Shown here piece by piece: positions 32,710 through 43,002 of a stretch of DNA of 64,000 nt. The stretch's first letter is position 1. Every line of letters starts with the position of its first letter. Origin of the DNA: Rhodococcus sp. 14-2470-1b (GTDB lineage Bacteria > Actinomycetota > Actinomycetes > Mycobacteriales > Mycobacteriaceae); the NCBI RefSeq assembly GCF_002259415.1, contig NZ_NPFY01000011.1:434001-498000 (forward strand), in the 5' to 3' direction. The notes beneath the pieces are model-generated. The model saw only the letters and a program-made list of their open reading frames with translations, searched no databases and was not told the DNA's origin. The position numbers and the translations under genes are program-made.

Positions 32710-33975
32710 ATGCAATCCAAGAACACTCTCGTCGTCGTTCTCGCGGCGCAATTCGTCGTACCCATGTCGATCGCGGGAACGGCCATCGCACTACCGGACA
32801 TCGCGCGCGACCTCGGCGACGCCCCCGGTCCACTGCAGTGGGTCGTCAACGGGTTCAACCTCGCATTCGCGCTGTTCACGGTCGTGTGGGGCGCAGTGTC
32901 GGACCGCATCGGGCACCACATCTCGTTTCGGCTCGGTGTCGCACTGACCGGCCTGGCCGGCATCGTGAGCGCCGCCGCTCCCTCGTTGGAGATCCTCGAC
33001 GCCGCCCGGGTTCTCGCCGGAATCGGCGCCGCGGCCGTGCTCGTCGGATCGACATCGATCCTGTCGCATCTCTACACCGGCGCCGACCGCGCAACGGCTT
33101 TCGCCGCGTTCGGCACAGTCAACGGCCTCGGACTTGCGCTCGGCCCGACGATCTCCGGCTACCTCGTCGGCGGAATCGGCTGGCGAGGAGTCTTTCTCGT
33201 GCAGGCAGCGGTGTTGATCGTCGCGCTGGCGGGGACAGTAGTACTGCCACGCGTCCGACCCGAACGCGTGGGCTCGGCCCCGATTCTCGACGTCGGCCTC
33301 CTACGCAACCGCACCTTCCTCGGCCTGTGCCTGGTGCCCGTCGCGGGCGCGATCGGATTCGTCACCCTCCTGACCTACCTGCCGAATGCACTCAGCGGCA
33401 TCACATCGATGGATCCGACGTCCGCGGGACTGTTCATGCTGACGATGACCGTCCCCGTTCTGCTTGCACCTGCCGTCGTGGCCAAGCTGATCACGACAGG
33501 GTCGGTTACGCCGAAGACGGTCATCAGCGTCAGCCTCGCCGCTCTCGTTCTGGGCGATCTCGGGATGCTCGCGCTGCGGCCCGACGCTTCCCTGTGGTGG
33601 ATCGTGGTGCCGATGGTGGCCGTCGGCCTGGGGTTCGGTCTGCCCATCGGTTCGGTCGACGGAGAAGCTCTCGCGGCGGTTCCCCCGGGGCAGACCGGCA
33701 CGGCTGCGGGCGTCCTCAACCTGTTCCGCATCGGAGGCGAGGCTCTGCTCGTCGCCGGATACGCGTGGACGCTGACCGCGTTCGTCAAGGCCTCGATGCC
33801 CGACAACCCCGTCGCCGACGCCACCGCGGCCGGGATTCCCGGCCATCCGCACGAGTACGCGGCGGCATTCCATGATGTCGTGGTCGTCCTTGCGCTGCTG
33901 GTCGCGGTGACAGCCGCTGCGGTAGTGCTGCTCACCCGCTCGCAGAAGCGCGCTGACGTATCGTCGGCCGCGTGA
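32710..33975 (+). CDS. MFS drug-type exporter
   Basis: The 421-residue protein has 12 predicted helices, the motif GAVSDRIGHHISFRLG after helix 2 and GLGLALGPTISGYLVGGIGWRGVFLV in helix 5, typical of drug:H+ antiporters. GGGGGAG precedes the ATG. It is divergent from the ArsR gene and likely its main target. The GNAT gene overlaps its end by four bases, so export and acetylation may be co-regulated. Confidence 0.9.
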   Translation: MQSKNTLVVVLAAQFVVPMSIAGTAIALPDIARDLGDAPGPLQWVVNGFNLAFALFTVVWGAVSDRIGHHISFRLGVALTGLAGIVSAAAPSLEILDAARVLAGIGAAAVLVGSTSILSHLYTGADRATAFAAFGTVNGLGLALGPTISGYLVGGIGWRGVFLVQAAVLIVALAGTVVLPRVRPERVGSAPILDVGLLRNRTFLGLCLVPVAGAIGFVTLLTYLPNALSGITSMDPTSAGLFMLTMTVPVLLAPAVVAKLITTGSVTPKTVISVSLAALVLGDLGMLALRPDASLWWIVVPMVAVGLGFGLPIGSVDGEALAAVPPGQTGTAAGVLNLFRIGGEALLVAGYAWTLTAFVKASMPDNPVADATAAGIPGHPHEYAAAFHDVVVVLALLVAVTAAAVVLLTRSQKRADVSSAA

Positions 33976-34559
33976 CTTTCCTGCAGCCGGTGACGTTGAC
34001 CAACGACGTCGTGACGCTCGAACCACTGAGCCACGACCACCTCGAAGGACTCTCCGACGCCGTTCGCGACGGTGAACTCTGGAATCTCTGGTACACCTCG
34101 GTGCCCAGGCCGGAGAACATGGCCGCCGAGATCGACCGGCGGCTCGGCCTGCTCGACGCCCAGTCGATGCTGCCGTTCACGGTGCGCCGTAACGACACGG
34201 GGCAGATCATCGGCATGACGACGTACATGAATGCCGACGCCGCGAACCGTCGACTCGAGATCGGGTCCACCTGGAACGCTGCCTCCGCTCATCGCACCGG
34301 AACCAACACCGCGAGCAAGCTACTGCTGCTCGCTCATGCCTTCGAGGAAATGCACTGCATCGCAGTCGAATTCCGTACCCACTGGATGAATCTGCAATCA
34401 CGCACCGCCATCGCACGGCTCGGCGCCAAGCAGGACGGCGTCCTGCGCAACCACCAACGCATGCCGGACGGCTCCCTGCGCGACACCGTCGTGTTCTCCA
34501 TCGTCGAGTCCGAATGGCCCGCTGTTCGTAACGAGCTGGTGCGTCGCCTGGCGCGGTAG
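33972..34559 (+). CDS. GNAT N-acetyltransferase, RimJ/RimL-like
   Basis: The 195-residue protein has the GNAT order: LEPLSHDHLEGLSDAV, NDTGQIIGMTTYMN, EIGSTWNAASAHRTGTNTASKLLLLAHAFEE and ARLGAKQDGVLRNHQRMPDGSLRDTVVFSI. This is the RimJ/RimL branch that acetylates protein N-termini or small amines. The GTG overlaps the MFS stop (GTGA), so it is coupled to the exporter and may modify the same toxic compound. Confidence 0.9.
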   Translation: MTFLQPVTLTNDVVTLEPLSHDHLEGLSDAVRDGELWNLWYTSVPRPENMAAEIDRRLGLLDAQSMLPFTVRRNDTGQIIGMTTYMNADAANRRLEIGSTWNAASAHRTGTNTASKLLLLAHAFEEMHCIAVEFRTHWMNLQSRTAIARLGAKQDGVLRNHQRMPDGSLRDTVVFSIVESEWPAVRNELVRRLAR

Positions 34560-34598
34560 TCGGCCGGTCGGCGGCGCGGCCACGGTAAGTTGGCGCAC

Positions 34599-36974
34599 GT
34601 GCGAGTCGACGGGCGGGACATTCCGGTCACCGGGAGTCTGTTGCAACCGCTCGTCCGACGGACAAGCGACATTCTGCGTGTAGTGCTGTCCATGGTGCTG
34701 CTCGCGACGGTCGTTGCAGGCTCGCTCATCACCCGCAATCAGTGGGACGCGCTCGAGATATCGGTGTCGAACATCCTGGGTGTACTGAGCCCCGATCAGT
34801 CCAACCTGGTCTACCTTCTCTACGGCGTCGCGATTCTGGCTCTGCCGTTCGGCATTCTCATCGGGTTGATCGCGGGACGGAAATGGAAGCTGCTCGCGGG
34901 GTATGCGGCGGCGGGACTCATCGCGGTCCTGTCCCTGTCCATCACCGGAACCGGTATCTCGACCCCGGACTGGCACCTCGACGTGCCGGACCGTCTCGAC
35001 ACCTTCCTGTCTCAGTTTCTCGACGACTCCCGCTGGATCGCGATGCTGGCTGCCGTCCTCACGGTGTCCGGCCCGTGGCTACCCGCGCGGTGGCGTCGGG
35101 TGTGGTGGTTCCTGCTGCTCGCCTTCGTGCCGATCCACCTGTTCGTCAGTACCGTCGTGCCGGCTCGGTCGATGCTCGGCCTGTCCGTCGGGTGGTTGGT
35201 CGGCGCACTGATCGTTCTCGTCGTCGGCACACCCGCGCTCGAGGTTCCGCTCGACGCCGCCGTCCGGCTCCTCGCCAAACGCGGTCACACGGTCATCTCG
35301 TTGGAAGTACTGAAGCCTGCGGGGCCGGGCCCATTGGTTCTCTCCGCGGCGGCCGAAGGACCGGAGCCCGAGATCTTCGTCGAGATGTACGGGCAGAATC
35401 AACGCAGTGGGGGAGCTCTCCGGCAGGTGTGGCGATGGCTGTCGTTCCGTAACAGCGAGAGCGCGCCACTGCACGCGTCGATGCGCCGAGCCGTCGAACA
35501 CCGAGCACTGATGGGCATCGCCATCGGTGACCTCGGCGTCGCCAGCAGCAGGCCTCTCGCCGTGTCGGCACTCGACCGAGGCTGGGCCCTGTACGCCCAC
35601 AGCGCACCCCGTGGCGTCCCCGTCGACGAAACCTCACCCGACGAGTTGGCGTCGAGCATCTGGAACGGACTCCAGACGCTGCACGAGGTTCAGATCTCTC
35701 ACGGCGATCTACGCAGCGCCGAGCTCCGCAACGACGACGGCAAGGCTCTGTTCGGCGGGTTCTCCAACGCCGAGCTGGGCGCGTCGGACGCGCAGATGCA
35801 GTCCGACGTCGCGCAACTTCTGATCTCGACATCCGCGCTCTTCGGCGAGGAGCGGGCAGTCCGGATCGCCGTCGACACTCTCGGTGAGGACATCGTCGTC
35901 ACCGCAGCCGGACGGTTGACCAAGACCGCGATCCCGACGCGCGTGCTCGAGTCCGTCCCCGACGGCAAGGGCATCATGAAGTCGGTACGCGACGAAGTCG
36001 TGAAGCAGACCGGCACGGAGAAGATCGCCACCGAGCAGGTCACTCGCTTCACCAGGAACCAGATCATTCAACTGGTCCTGCTGATCGGTCTCGTGTACGT
36101 CGCCTACCCGTTCATCAGCGCCGTCCCTACCTTCGTCACTGAGTTGCAGACCGCCAACTGGTGGTGGGCTCTGCTGGGACTCGCAGTGTCGGCGCTGACG
36201 TACGTCGGTGCAGCCGCGGCACTGTGGGCGTGCGCATCCGGACTCGTCAGCTTTCGGAACCTCACGATCATGCAGGTGGCCAACACCTTCGCCGCGACGA
36301 CGACACCTGCCGGGGTCGGCGGCCTCGCGCTGAGCGTCCGCTTTCTGCAGAAGGGCGGCCTCGGCGCGGTACGTGCGACCGCCGCTGTGGCACTGCAGCA
36401 ATCGGTCCAGGTGATCACGCACGTCTCGTTGCTCGTCTTCTTCTCCGTCGCCGCCGGCACATCGGCCGACCTGGCGCACTTCGTACCGGACCCGACGGTG
36501 CTGTACCTGATCGCGGGTGTCGTCCTCGGCATCCTCGGCACCGTCCTGTTCGTCCCGACGCTTCGGCGCTGGCTGCGCAATGCCGTGCGCCCGCAGCTGA
36601 AAGAGGTGTTCAGCGAACTCGGAGATCTGGCCAAGGACCCCACACGATTCGCGATCATCATCCTTGGCTGTGCGGCAACCACTCTGGGCGCCGCACTGGC
36701 CTTGTGGGCGAGCGTCGAAGCGTTCGGCGGCGGCACCACCTTCGTCACCGTCACCGTCGTGACGATGATCGGCGGAACCCTCGCATCGGCAGCGCCCACA
36801 CCCGGTGGCGTCGGCGCCGTCGAGGCCGCCCTGATCGGCGGGCTCGCAGCGTTCGGACTCCCCGCGAGCGTCGCTGTCCCGTCGGTGCTGCTCTATCGCG
36901 TGCTCACGTGTTGGCTGCCAGTCTTCTGTGGGTGGCCGACTCTGCGCTGGCTCACGAAGAAGGACATGGTGTGA
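34599..36974 (+). CDS. Flippase-like (LPG synthase TM) membrane protein with embedded pseudokinase
   Basis: From GTG 34599 the protein is 791 residues. Helices fill about 1-220, then a soluble domain (about 225-450) resembles a degraded kinase: catalytic-loop HGDLRSAEL (368-376) with the DFG position read as FGGF. A second multi-helix block (about 480-791) matches the lysylphosphatidylglycerol-synthase transmembrane/flippase family (TPAGVGGLALSVRFLQKGG, APTPGGVGAVEAALIGGL). It may flip or anchor lipids under control of the pseudokinase. TAAGTT at 34586-34591 lies seven bases before the GTG (leaderless). Two bases separate it from alkC. Confidence 0.85.
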   Translation: MRVDGRDIPVTGSLLQPLVRRTSDILRVVLSMVLLATVVAGSLITRNQWDALEISVSNILGVLSPDQSNLVYLLYGVAILALPFGILIGLIAGRKWKLLAGYAAAGLIAVLSLSITGTGISTPDWHLDVPDRLDTFLSQFLDDSRWIAMLAAVLTVSGPWLPARWRRVWWFLLLAFVPIHLFVSTVVPARSMLGLSVGWLVGALIVLVVGTPALEVPLDAAVRLLAKRGHTVISLEVLKPAGPGPLVLSAAAEGPEPEIFVEMYGQNQRSGGALRQVWRWLSFRNSESAPLHASMRRAVEHRALMGIAIGDLGVASSRPLAVSALDRGWALYAHSAPRGVPVDETSPDELASSIWNGLQTLHEVQISHGDLRSAELRNDDGKALFGGFSNAELGASDAQMQSDVAQLLISTSALFGEERAVRIAVDTLGEDIVVTAAGRLTKTAIPTRVLESVPDGKGIMKSVRDEVVKQTGTEKIATEQVTRFTRNQIIQLVLLIGLVYVAYPFISAVPTFVTELQTANWWWALLGLAVSALTYVGAAAALWACASGLVSFRNLTIMQVANTFAATTTPAGVGGLALSVRFLQKGGLGAVRATAAVALQQSVQVITHVSLLVFFSVAAGTSADLAHFVPDPTVLYLIAGVVLGILGTVLFVPTLRRWLRNAVRPQLKEVFSELGDLAKDPTRFAIIILGCAATTLGAALALWASVEAFGGGTTFVTVTVVTMIGGTLASAAPTPGGVGAVEAALIGGLAAFGLPASVAVPSVLLYRVLTCWLPVFCGWPTLRWLTKKDMV

Positions 36975-36975
36975 C

Positions 36976-38079
36976 ATGCCCACTGCCGACGAGCTTCTCG
37001 GCGCCGGAGTCGTTACCGATCTGGTCCGGCACCTCGGCGGGCGAATGCCCACGACACTGGCCACCACCAGGGAATTCGACGGACTGAGCCTGAGCGACCG
37101 TACCCGCGTCGTCCGCGACGCCCTCCTCGAGGAACTGCCGGCGGCCTACGCGCCGTTCGAGAAGAAGATCCGCACTGCGCTGAAGAAGAGCACCTTCACC
37201 GGATGGATGATCTGGCCCGTCACCGAGGCCGTCGCCGTCAGGGCCACCACTTCCGGTCCGGAAAAAGAAGCACCGGAGACGGCAGACACTGCGACGTTCG
37301 ATTCCGGCTTGGCCCTCCTCGCCGACCTCACCCCGCGTCTGACGTCCGAGTTCGCCATCAGGACCTTCATGGACGCGAATCTGGACCGCACGCTCCAGGC
37401 CGCCCAGACGTGGACCTCACACGAGGACGAGCATGTCCGCCGGCTCGCCACCGAGGGCACCCGTCCGTTCCTGCCGTGGGCAAGGCGGGTCACAGCACTC
37501 ACCGCGCGACCCGACGCGACCGTCCCGATCCTGGACGCGCTGTACCGCGACGAGTCCGAGTACGTGCGCCGATCGGTAGCCAACCACCTCAACGATCTGA
37601 GCCGCACGGCCCCGGCGCTCGTCGTCACGACCGCACGCCGCTGGACCGAGGCGCCGGACGACAACACCCCGAGACTCGTTCGGCACGCGCTGCGCACCCT
37701 GGTCAAGAAGGGCAATCCCGACGCCCTGGCGCTGCTCGGCTTCGCGCGGCCCGACGGCGTCACGGTGCATGGTCTGACGGTGACCCCGAAGGACGTCGTC
37801 AGCGGCGGTGAGATGACGTTCCGCTTCGAGCTCGCGTCGACGTCGGAGCTGGCGGTCGCCGTCGACTACGTCCTTCATCACGTCCGAGCAAACGGCACGC
37901 GCAGTCCCAAGGTCTTCAAATTGACCACGCGGACGCTCGCGCCTGGTTCGCCCGCAGTTCTCACGCGGTCACATTCGTTCCGGCCCATCAGCACTCGCCG
38001 GTACTACCCGGGTGAGCACGTGCTCGAGATTCAGGTGAACGGTTCGACTCTCGCTCGTACCGTTTTCAACCTGGGCTGA
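36976..38079 (+). CDS. alkC: AlkC-type DNA alkylation repair protein
   Basis: From ATG 36976 the protein is 367 residues. An all-helical HEAT-like solenoid (KKIRTALKKSTFTGWMIWPVTEAVA, FAIRTFMDANLDRTLQAAQTW, VRRSVANHLNDLSR, ALRTLVKKGNPDALALLGF) is followed by a C-terminal beta sandwich (about 265-367, MTFRFELASTSELAVAVDYVLHHV). HEAT repeats plus an Ig-like domain is the signature of the AlkC class of 3-methyladenine/1-methyladenine glycosylases. The catalytic residues were not mapped. The start is two bases after the flippase stop, so it is cotranscribed; the functional link is not obvious. Confidence 0.8.
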   Translation: MPTADELLGAGVVTDLVRHLGGRMPTTLATTREFDGLSLSDRTRVVRDALLEELPAAYAPFEKKIRTALKKSTFTGWMIWPVTEAVAVRATTSGPEKEAPETADTATFDSGLALLADLTPRLTSEFAIRTFMDANLDRTLQAAQTWTSHEDEHVRRLATEGTRPFLPWARRVTALTARPDATVPILDALYRDESEYVRRSVANHLNDLSRTAPALVVTTARRWTEAPDDNTPRLVRHALRTLVKKGNPDALALLGFARPDGVTVHGLTVTPKDVVSGGEMTFRFELASTSELAVAVDYVLHHVRANGTRSPKVFKLTTRTLAPGSPAVLTRSHSFRPISTRRYYPGEHVLEIQVNGSTLARTVFNLG

Positions 38080-39516
<1,437 letters not shown>

Positions 39517-39620
39517 CATCCGGCTGCCCCGAAACCCCGTCCCATAACCTCCTCGCTGGTACGGTTCGACCAGGTCGGTTCGGCGGGGCGGGGGCCCTCG
39601 AACGTACGGAGTACGCCTGC

Positions 39621-39655
39621 TTCACTCGACGCAGGCTCGGTATGCGTCGAGTGAA
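39621..39655. terminator. Perfect 13-bp hairpin after argG
   Basis: TTCACTCGACGCA (39621-39633), a 9-base loop GGCTCGGTA, then TGCGTCGAGTGAA (39643-39655) form a perfect inverted repeat. No T-run follows, so it may be a terminator of the actinobacterial non-U-tract kind, or an operator for the GGDEF-EAL gene starting 18 bases later. Confidence 0.6.
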
Positions 39656-39672
39656 CGAGAGGTCCCCAGGCT

Positions 39673-41526
39673 GTGGAGGGTGTCGCCGAGTCGAGTTCCG
39701 GATCGCAGACCGCTCGGTCGCACGCCCGGGTCCCGATTCGGTACGGCCTCAACACCTACGAAGCGGACGTACCGGTAGCCGAGGCTCCAGAGGGTGAATC
39801 CTGGGGTCGAAGACTCATCGGTCTCCTCACCGCATGCTTCGGCCTCGCCGGGCTGTTGATGATTCCGTCGGGGCAGTTCGACACCGTGCAGTCGGTGATG
39901 GTGGCACTCGCGTCGGCGTCGACGGTTCCTGTTGCGCTTGCCTGGTTCCTCGGCAGGTGGCCCAGCCGAAAGACAGCCAACGCGTACGTTCTGTGGGCGG
40001 ACACCGGAATCGTCTTCGTACTCCTCTCGCACGAATCCCCGTTCGTCGCCATGCCCGGGTGCGTCATGTTCTCCATCGTCGCGCTGTTCGGCATCGTCGG
40101 CACATCGCCCCGAGTGCTCACCGCGCACCTGACTTTCGCCACGGTCGTTCTGCTGTTTCTCGCCGTGATGGCCGTCCGACACGGAGCAGAACCGTGGTCG
40201 GTCGCCTCACGCGCGGTCACGATCGGATCCCTGTTCATCACACCGTTCGCTCTGCGTCCGTACATCCGCTTCCTGCGTCAGCGCGCTCAGGTCGGTCTAC
40301 GCGACTCGTTGACCGGGCTGTGGAACCGCCGCGGACTGTTCGACATGGTCGACCAACTGAACTACGCCCGTGCAGGCACCAAGGTCGAGTCTCGGGCAAT
40401 CGGCGTCGTGGTCGTCGACATCGACCGGTTCAAGGCCATCAACGACCGCTACGGGCATCCGACCGGCGACGCCGTCCTCGTGGAGGTCGCGGACCGGTTG
40501 CAGCAGGCTGCGTCGGCCGGGAGGGGAGCCGGCAGAAACGACCCATCCACGGACTCGGTAGTGTCGCGACTCGGAGGAGACGAGTTCGTGTGCGTGCACA
40601 TCGGCACTCGGACCGAGGTCGACGACGCCGAGCAGCGGGTGCGCTCCGCATTGGAACAATCGTTCAGCGGCCCGCCCTTCACGACCAGCGTCGGGTCCGC
40701 CGGAGACACGATCATTCGAGGCGACGCCACCGGCACTCTCGTACGTAAATTGATCGCGCTGGCGGACATCGAGCTGTATCGGAACAAGCAGGACAACTTC
40801 GACGGCGATCCACGCCGGTCGCACGACCCGCTCCTCGTGCGTGATCGCGTCGAAAATCTCATCGCCGACGGCGGCCCGACTGTCGTGTTCCAGCCGATCT
40901 GCGACACCGTCACCACCGCCGTCGTGGGATACGAAGCGCTGTCGCGCTTTCCGTTCGGCCACGGCTCACCGCTGATGTGGTTCAAGGACGCCACGGCGGC
41001 CGGTGTCGGACCACAGCTCGAACTCGCGGCGATCGACGGTGCGTTGAATACGATGCACGTGCTGCCGGAATCGGCATTTCTCTCCCTCAACGCGTCCGCC
41101 TCCACCATCCGCTCGACGGATCTACTGGCGCGATTACGCCCTCACATCCACTCTCGGGTGCTCTACCTCGAGATCACAGAACACGAACGGGTCGAGGACT
41201 ACCGGGCCATCGCCCGATCGGTCGAAGGACTACGTGCGGCGGGCGTTCGGATCTCGATAGACGATGTCGGCGCAGGATTTTCCGGCCTCAGGCAAGTCGT
41301 CGAACTCAAACCGGACACACTGAAGATCGACTACACCCTGGTCCACGGGATCGACTCCGACCCGACGCGACGAGCCGCAGCAGCAGCGTTGGCGTCGTTC
41401 GCGCACGAGGTCGGAGCAACCCTGATCATGGAGGGCGTCGAGACCGAAGAAGAACTGCGCGTCGCCGTCGAACTGGACGTCGACATGGTGCAAGGTTTCT
41501 ACACCGGCCGTCCGGTAACCAGCTAG
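39673..41526 (+). CDS. Membrane-bound bifunctional diguanylate cyclase/phosphodiesterase (GGDEF-EAL)
   Basis: The 617-residue protein has an N-terminal region of six helices (about 48-200), a GGDEF domain (about 210-350) with intact RLGGDEFV, and an EAL domain (about 370-617) with YEALSRF, DDVGAGFSGL and MEGVETEEE. The catalytic motifs look usable in both domains, so it could make and break cyclic di-GMP. The start is GTG 39673. The membrane part probably senses an envelope or small-molecule signal. It overlaps the convergent ABM gene by four bases. Confidence 0.92.
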   Translation: MEGVAESSSGSQTARSHARVPIRYGLNTYEADVPVAEAPEGESWGRRLIGLLTACFGLAGLLMIPSGQFDTVQSVMVALASASTVPVALAWFLGRWPSRKTANAYVLWADTGIVFVLLSHESPFVAMPGCVMFSIVALFGIVGTSPRVLTAHLTFATVVLLFLAVMAVRHGAEPWSVASRAVTIGSLFITPFALRPYIRFLRQRAQVGLRDSLTGLWNRRGLFDMVDQLNYARAGTKVESRAIGVVVVDIDRFKAINDRYGHPTGDAVLVEVADRLQQAASAGRGAGRNDPSTDSVVSRLGGDEFVCVHIGTRTEVDDAEQRVRSALEQSFSGPPFTTSVGSAGDTIIRGDATGTLVRKLIALADIELYRNKQDNFDGDPRRSHDPLLVRDRVENLIADGGPTVVFQPICDTVTTAVVGYEALSRFPFGHGSPLMWFKDATAAGVGPQLELAAIDGALNTMHVLPESAFLSLNASASTIRSTDLLARLRPHIHSRVLYLEITEHERVEDYRAIARSVEGLRAAGVRISIDDVGAGFSGLRQVVELKPDTLKIDYTLVHGIDSDPTRRAAAAALASFAHEVGATLIMEGVETEEELRVAVELDVDMVQGFYTGRPVTS

Positions 41527-41816
41527 ATGTCCGACACCGTGTACTTGGTCAGCCCTGGCGCGGCGGCCAGCAGCGCGCCCAACTCGGTGGTCTTGCCCGG
41601 TCCAGCCCTGAACTCACGGTACTTCGCGTCCGCCTCCGCCGATTCCCAACGCTCGTAAGCGATCCAGTGGGTCTCGTCGTCGGAGTCGACGAGCACGTCC
41701 ACTCCGAGGCACCCGTCGAACGCCCGAGTCTCGGCCAGCACCCGGCCGAGAACCCGCTTGCCCTCGTCGAGCGCTTCGGGCTTCAGTTTCACGTCGAGCA
41801 GGGCAACCAAGGTCAT
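41523..41816 (-). CDS. Antibiotic biosynthesis monooxygenase (ABM) fold protein
   Basis: From ATG 41816 the protein is 97 residues: LVALLDVKLKPEALDEGKRVLGRVL, DGCLGVDVLVDSDDETHWIAYERWESAEADAKYREF. This is the dimeric ferredoxin-like ABM fold. Members act as small oxygenases or quinol-like compound binders; the reaction here is unknown. It stands alone at the 3' end of the GGDEF-EAL gene. Confidence 0.88.
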   Translation of the reverse strand: MTLVALLDVKLKPEALDEGKRVLGRVLAETRAFDGCLGVDVLVDSDDETHWIAYERWESAEADAKYREFRAGPGKTTELGALLAAAPGLTKYTVSDI

Positions 41817-41892
41817 GGTGAATCTCCTCTTGCTTCTTCGGGTGTTCGCCGGTGCAGTTGTCGGGATGAATACTGGTACCGACTGTTCCAGC

Positions 41893-42774
41893 CTATGCCT
41901 CGTCGTCCGACAGCGGTTTGGCATCGCGGCAGAACGCCCGCACGCGCTCGTCCGTCCAGACCTGAGCGGGGACTCCGCCGCCGAGTAACTCCCGGGCGAG
42001 CCCGGGATCATCGCCGAGCGGGATGTCGCTGCCCGCGATCACGACGTTGCCGTAACGACGGCCCTTGAGCATCGCAGGATCGGCGATGATCGAGGTGTGG
42101 GGAAAGATCTCGCCGATGGTCGCGGCCTCGCGCTTGGCCATCGTCAAGTCCCGGGTGTCGCCACAGTTGACCACGTACAGTCCGCCGGGGGCCAGAACCC
42201 GTCGGACATGCTCGGTGAACTGCCGGGTGGTCAGTGGCCGGGGAGTCACCGCACCGGCGAACACATCTCGTACGACGAGATCACGGCTGTTCTCGGACAA
42301 GGTTTCGGTGACGGCCCGGGCCTCGCCCACCCGGATGCGGAGTAACGGCGCACGAGGTAGATCGAACCAGTCGCGTACCAACTCCGCGAGCTTGCCGTCC
42401 AACTCGACGACCACTTGCCGCGCATCGGGATACACCGACGAGAAGTACCGGGCGAGGGTGCACGCGCCACCGCCGAGATGGAGGGCACGCAGCTTGCCGT
42501 TCGAGGAGCGCGAAAGAGACGGGCTGGAAAAACCGTGATGCTCGACGAGAGACGCGATCCACCTCATGTACTCGAAATCGAGCCTCTGAGGATCCAGGGC
42601 GTCGATGTGCGAGCTGGGTACACCGTTCACTTCCAGCGTCCACCCGTCGGCGGACAGGGAATCGCGCACGAGTGTCGCTGTCCCGGTCTCGATTCGGTAC
42701 TCCCCAGCCTCGGCGGTGCCCGTGCGCGCCACCGACGGTCGACGCGCCTTCGGGTTGCGCGACTTCGAACTCAT
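41893..42774 (-). CDS. Spermidine synthase-like protein
   Basis: The 293-residue protein has a small beta N-terminal part and a Rossmann methyltransferase-like domain with motif I HLGGGACTLARYF and VVELDGKLAELV. The active-site Asp sits in VVRDVFAGAV, as in polyamine aminopropyltransferases. No membrane helices are present, unlike MFS-fused forms. Whether it really transfers aminopropyl groups is unproven, because key polyamine-pocket residues could not be verified. Expression may be shaped by the 14-bp repeats just before it. Confidence 0.8.
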   Translation of the reverse strand: MSSKSRNPKARRPSVARTGTAEAGEYRIETGTATLVRDSLSADGWTLEVNGVPSSHIDALDPQRLDFEYMRWIASLVEHHGFSSPSLSRSSNGKLRALHLGGGACTLARYFSSVYPDARQVVVELDGKLAELVRDWFDLPRAPLLRIRVGEARAVTETLSENSRDLVVRDVFAGAVTPRPLTTRQFTEHVRRVLAPGGLYVVNCGDTRDLTMAKREAATIGEIFPHTSIIADPAMLKGRRYGNVVIAGSDIPLGDDPGLARELLGGGVPAQVWTDERVRAFCRDAKPLSDDEA

Positions 42775-42786
42775 GGTCCTGTCCTC

Positions 42787-42842
42787 ATGATTGCGGCCTC
42801 ACGATTGCGGCCTCGTGATTGCGGCCTCGTGATTGCGGAATG
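42787..42842. repeat. Four-unit 14-bp tandem repeat in spermidine synthase-like gene leader
   Basis: Units with the core GATTGCGG run ATGATTGCGGCCTC, ACGATTGCGGCCTC, GTGATTGCGGCCTC and GTGATTGCGGAATG (42787-42842). On the gene's strand three units carry GAGG and the one nearest the gene carries ATGAGG, giving a short uORF (ATG, four codons, TGA) whose stop overlaps the gene's ATG. The repeat starts 13 bases from the start codon. Confidence 0.85.
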
Positions 42843-42964
42843 GGAGTGTCCGTCGATCAGCCTAATCATCCGTTGCCGACCAGCTGGTCGGCCCCTCGCC
42901 GGTTCGATCCACCTTCGTGCGATTCGGGGTCACATTGCGCGTGAAGGAGCGGAGGCGCATACTG

Positions 42965-42981
42965 ACTTGCATCATGCAAGT
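42965..42981. promoter_or_regulatory. 17-bp palindromic operator, likely HxlR target
   Basis: ACTTGCATCATGCAAGT is a perfect inverted repeat (8-base arms, one central base) lying 21 bases before the PaaI-thioesterase start. The thioesterase is followed by an HxlR regulator, and this site fits the pattern of an autoregulatory operator. Confidence 0.7.
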
Positions 42982-43002
42982 TACTAGCTGCGAGGGGTAG
43001 CC

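Noticed and set aside
32445..33875. A long plus-strand open frame (476 codons) overlapping the MFS exporter
   Set aside because: It is rich in Arg, Gly and Pro with no family pattern, and it lies in another frame of a clear 12-helix transporter. High GC makes such frames common.
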